This document shows positions 36,141 through 36,923 of a stretch of 36,923 bases of DNA, piece after piece. The translations under genes were made by a program, and so were the position numbers. The notes under the pieces are model-generated. The model saw only the letters and a program-made list of their open reading frames with translations. It made no database searches and had not been told where the DNA came from. How positions within the stretch are numbered: the stretch's first letter is position 1; each line of letters starts with the position of its first letter. This DNA is from a virus. Where the stretch lies: IMG/VR virus record IMGVR_UViG_3300012936_000058, positions 1-36,923 of that record; one strand, written 5' to 3'.

Positions 36141-36922
36141 GCTAAAACTGGTTCCTTGGTAGTTGTTAAATTAATATCTAACATTTCTCCAAACTTTAAA
36201 TTATCAGGAGTTTTGTAACAACCGCCTCCTGGCCAAAAAGTAAGTTCACCTAATTTAGGTTGTCCTTCCCAATATAAATCAACTCTAATATATTTCCATC
36301 TTGCAGATATCTTTTCTGCTATCTTTTTCATTTCAAAAAAGTTTTCTAAGCCATCAAATGGTTCTTGTTCTACGTGTTTCATTGTGTGTACTAAATGCAA
36401 TGGTGTAGTTTTTCCATTAGGATCTAATATAGATTCTTTCTTTTTACCACCATGCCTATCCCAAGTCATAGTTACCCATTTTACTTCGCCATGCACACAA
36501 TTAAATTTATAGTCAACACCTGTGCCTTCTAATTTAACTTCTTTGACTACCCCAGGTGTAATAAGTCTGTATGCCCATTCACCTTTACCTTTTCCGTAAG
36601 GCTTTGATGCTTTTGCTTTACAAAATTCTTCTGCTTGTAATTCCTCTTGTTTATTATTAGCAAAACGCACACCACCTGAACCGTTGTTTGCTTTAATAAC
36701 CATAGGATATGTTGTCGTGTTAGGTATAATTAAATCATTACCAAAGTCTTTAGAAATAAAATCTTTGACTGCTAATTTATCACAACAAGTAATTTGATCT
36801 TTGTCTTGATCGTAGATTTTCAACCAAGCAATTTTTTCATTGAATGTTTTTGGATTATCTATGTCAGGCCAAGTACCTAACTTCTTTTTGTGCCAATGTG
36901 TTGCTTCGTGTTTAATACTCAT
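36137..36922 (-). CDS. TupA-like ATP-grasp protein, N-terminus at window edge
   Basis: ATP-grasp ligase of the TupA family (teichuronopeptide biosynthesis-like). Characteristic NPKTFNEKIAWLKIYDQDK near residue 24, CDKLAVKDFISKDFG, the ATP-binding VIKANNGSGGVRF, IRVDLYWEGQPKLGELTFWPGGGC and a C-terminal helix. Such proteins join an amino acid or sugar acid to a cell-surface polymer. The ATG at 36922 is the first in the frame but is one base from the window edge, so the real start may lie upstream; relatives start close to here, so the gene is probably complete or nearly so. Last-known gene of the island. Confidence 0.9.
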   Translation of the reverse strand: MSIKHEATHWHKKKLGTWPDIDNPKTFNEKIAWLKIYDQDKDQITCCDKLAVKDFISKDFGNDLIIPNTTTYPMVIKANNGSGGVRFANNKQEELQAEEFCKAKASKPYGKGKGEWAYRLITPGVVKEVKLEGTGVDYKFNCVHGEVKWVTMTWDRHGGKKKESILDPNGKTTPLHLVHTMKHVEQEPFDGLENFFEMKKIAEKISARWKYIRVDLYWEGQPKLGELTFWPGGGCYKTPDNLKFGEMLDINLTTTKEPVLA

Positions 36923-36923
36923 T

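Noticed and set aside
1-36923. tRNA genes, CRISPR arrays, insertion sequences, att sites
   Set aside because: No cloverleaf with a TTCGA-type arm, no regularly spaced repeat array and no transposase or integrase frame was seen on reading both strands.

Overview
The window looks like part of the genome of a T4-like tailed phage (myovirus), probably infecting a marine bacterium. The grounds are T4-type replication proteins (gp41 helicase, gp61 primase, a probable gp62 clamp-loader subunit, UvsW helicase), a PAAR spike-tip protein, a phage late-type TAAATA promoter motif, extremely dense gene packing with ATGA/TAATG overlaps, an AT-rich composition and the absence of ordinary bacterial housekeeping genes. 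I saw no tRNA gene, photosystem gene, CRISPR array or insertion sequence. The host cannot be fixed from sequence alone; a glutamine-riboswitch-type element is reminiscent of marine picocyanobacteria, their phages and marine metagenomes.

Layout. (1) 1-3541 is mostly a plus-strand run of tiny unrecognised genes, with a strong terminator at 415-447 and a hairpin-rich patch at 1295-1391. Embedded in it is a minus-strand trio (66-residue-class ORF, zf-CHCC zinc protein, PAAR tip). It ends with a late-type promoter, a glutamine-type riboswitch and a 65-residue peptide. (2) 3538-21755 is the minus-strand replication and recombination region: a PHP-less C-family DNA polymerase, gp41, gp61, a miniature C-family polymerase relative, a probable gp62, UvsW and a UvsW-linked protein. 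Interspersed are several 2-oxoglutarate/Fe(II)-oxygenase-fold proteins, a short carbamoyltransferase, a queuosine-precursor (YhhQ) transporter, cupins, an SGNH hydrolase, a methyltransferase, a virion-type protein and many micro-ORFs. (3) 21789-36922 is an accessory biosynthetic island: three tandem paralogous GT-B-like proteins, several GT-A transferases, a nucleotidyltransferase-cupin fusion, two radical SAM proteins, an exostosin-like protein, an amidinotransferase next to an aminotransferase-like protein, two adjacent Fe(II)/2OG oxygenases, SufE, a MycE-like methyltransferase and a TupA-like ATP-grasp. One three-gene block (27258-29192) runs on the opposite strand.

Regulation is readable. 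Four minus-strand operons start from near-identical sigma70-type promoters, TTGACT-N17-TATAAT (8131, 10447, 12373, 21778), each placed at or just beyond the end of the preceding gene. A second class, (C/A)TAAATA, precedes a structural-type gene, the PAAR operon, the riboswitch and the C-family polymerase.

How the genes may work together (inference): the replication genes form a T4-like replisome with an unusual C-family polymerase component. The island on the right looks like a phage-borne pathway that makes and attaches a decorated sugar or guanidino-type group, for virion or cell-surface glycan or DNA. It has heavy iron dependence (radical SAM, Fe(II)/2OG enzymes), which would explain carriage of sufE.
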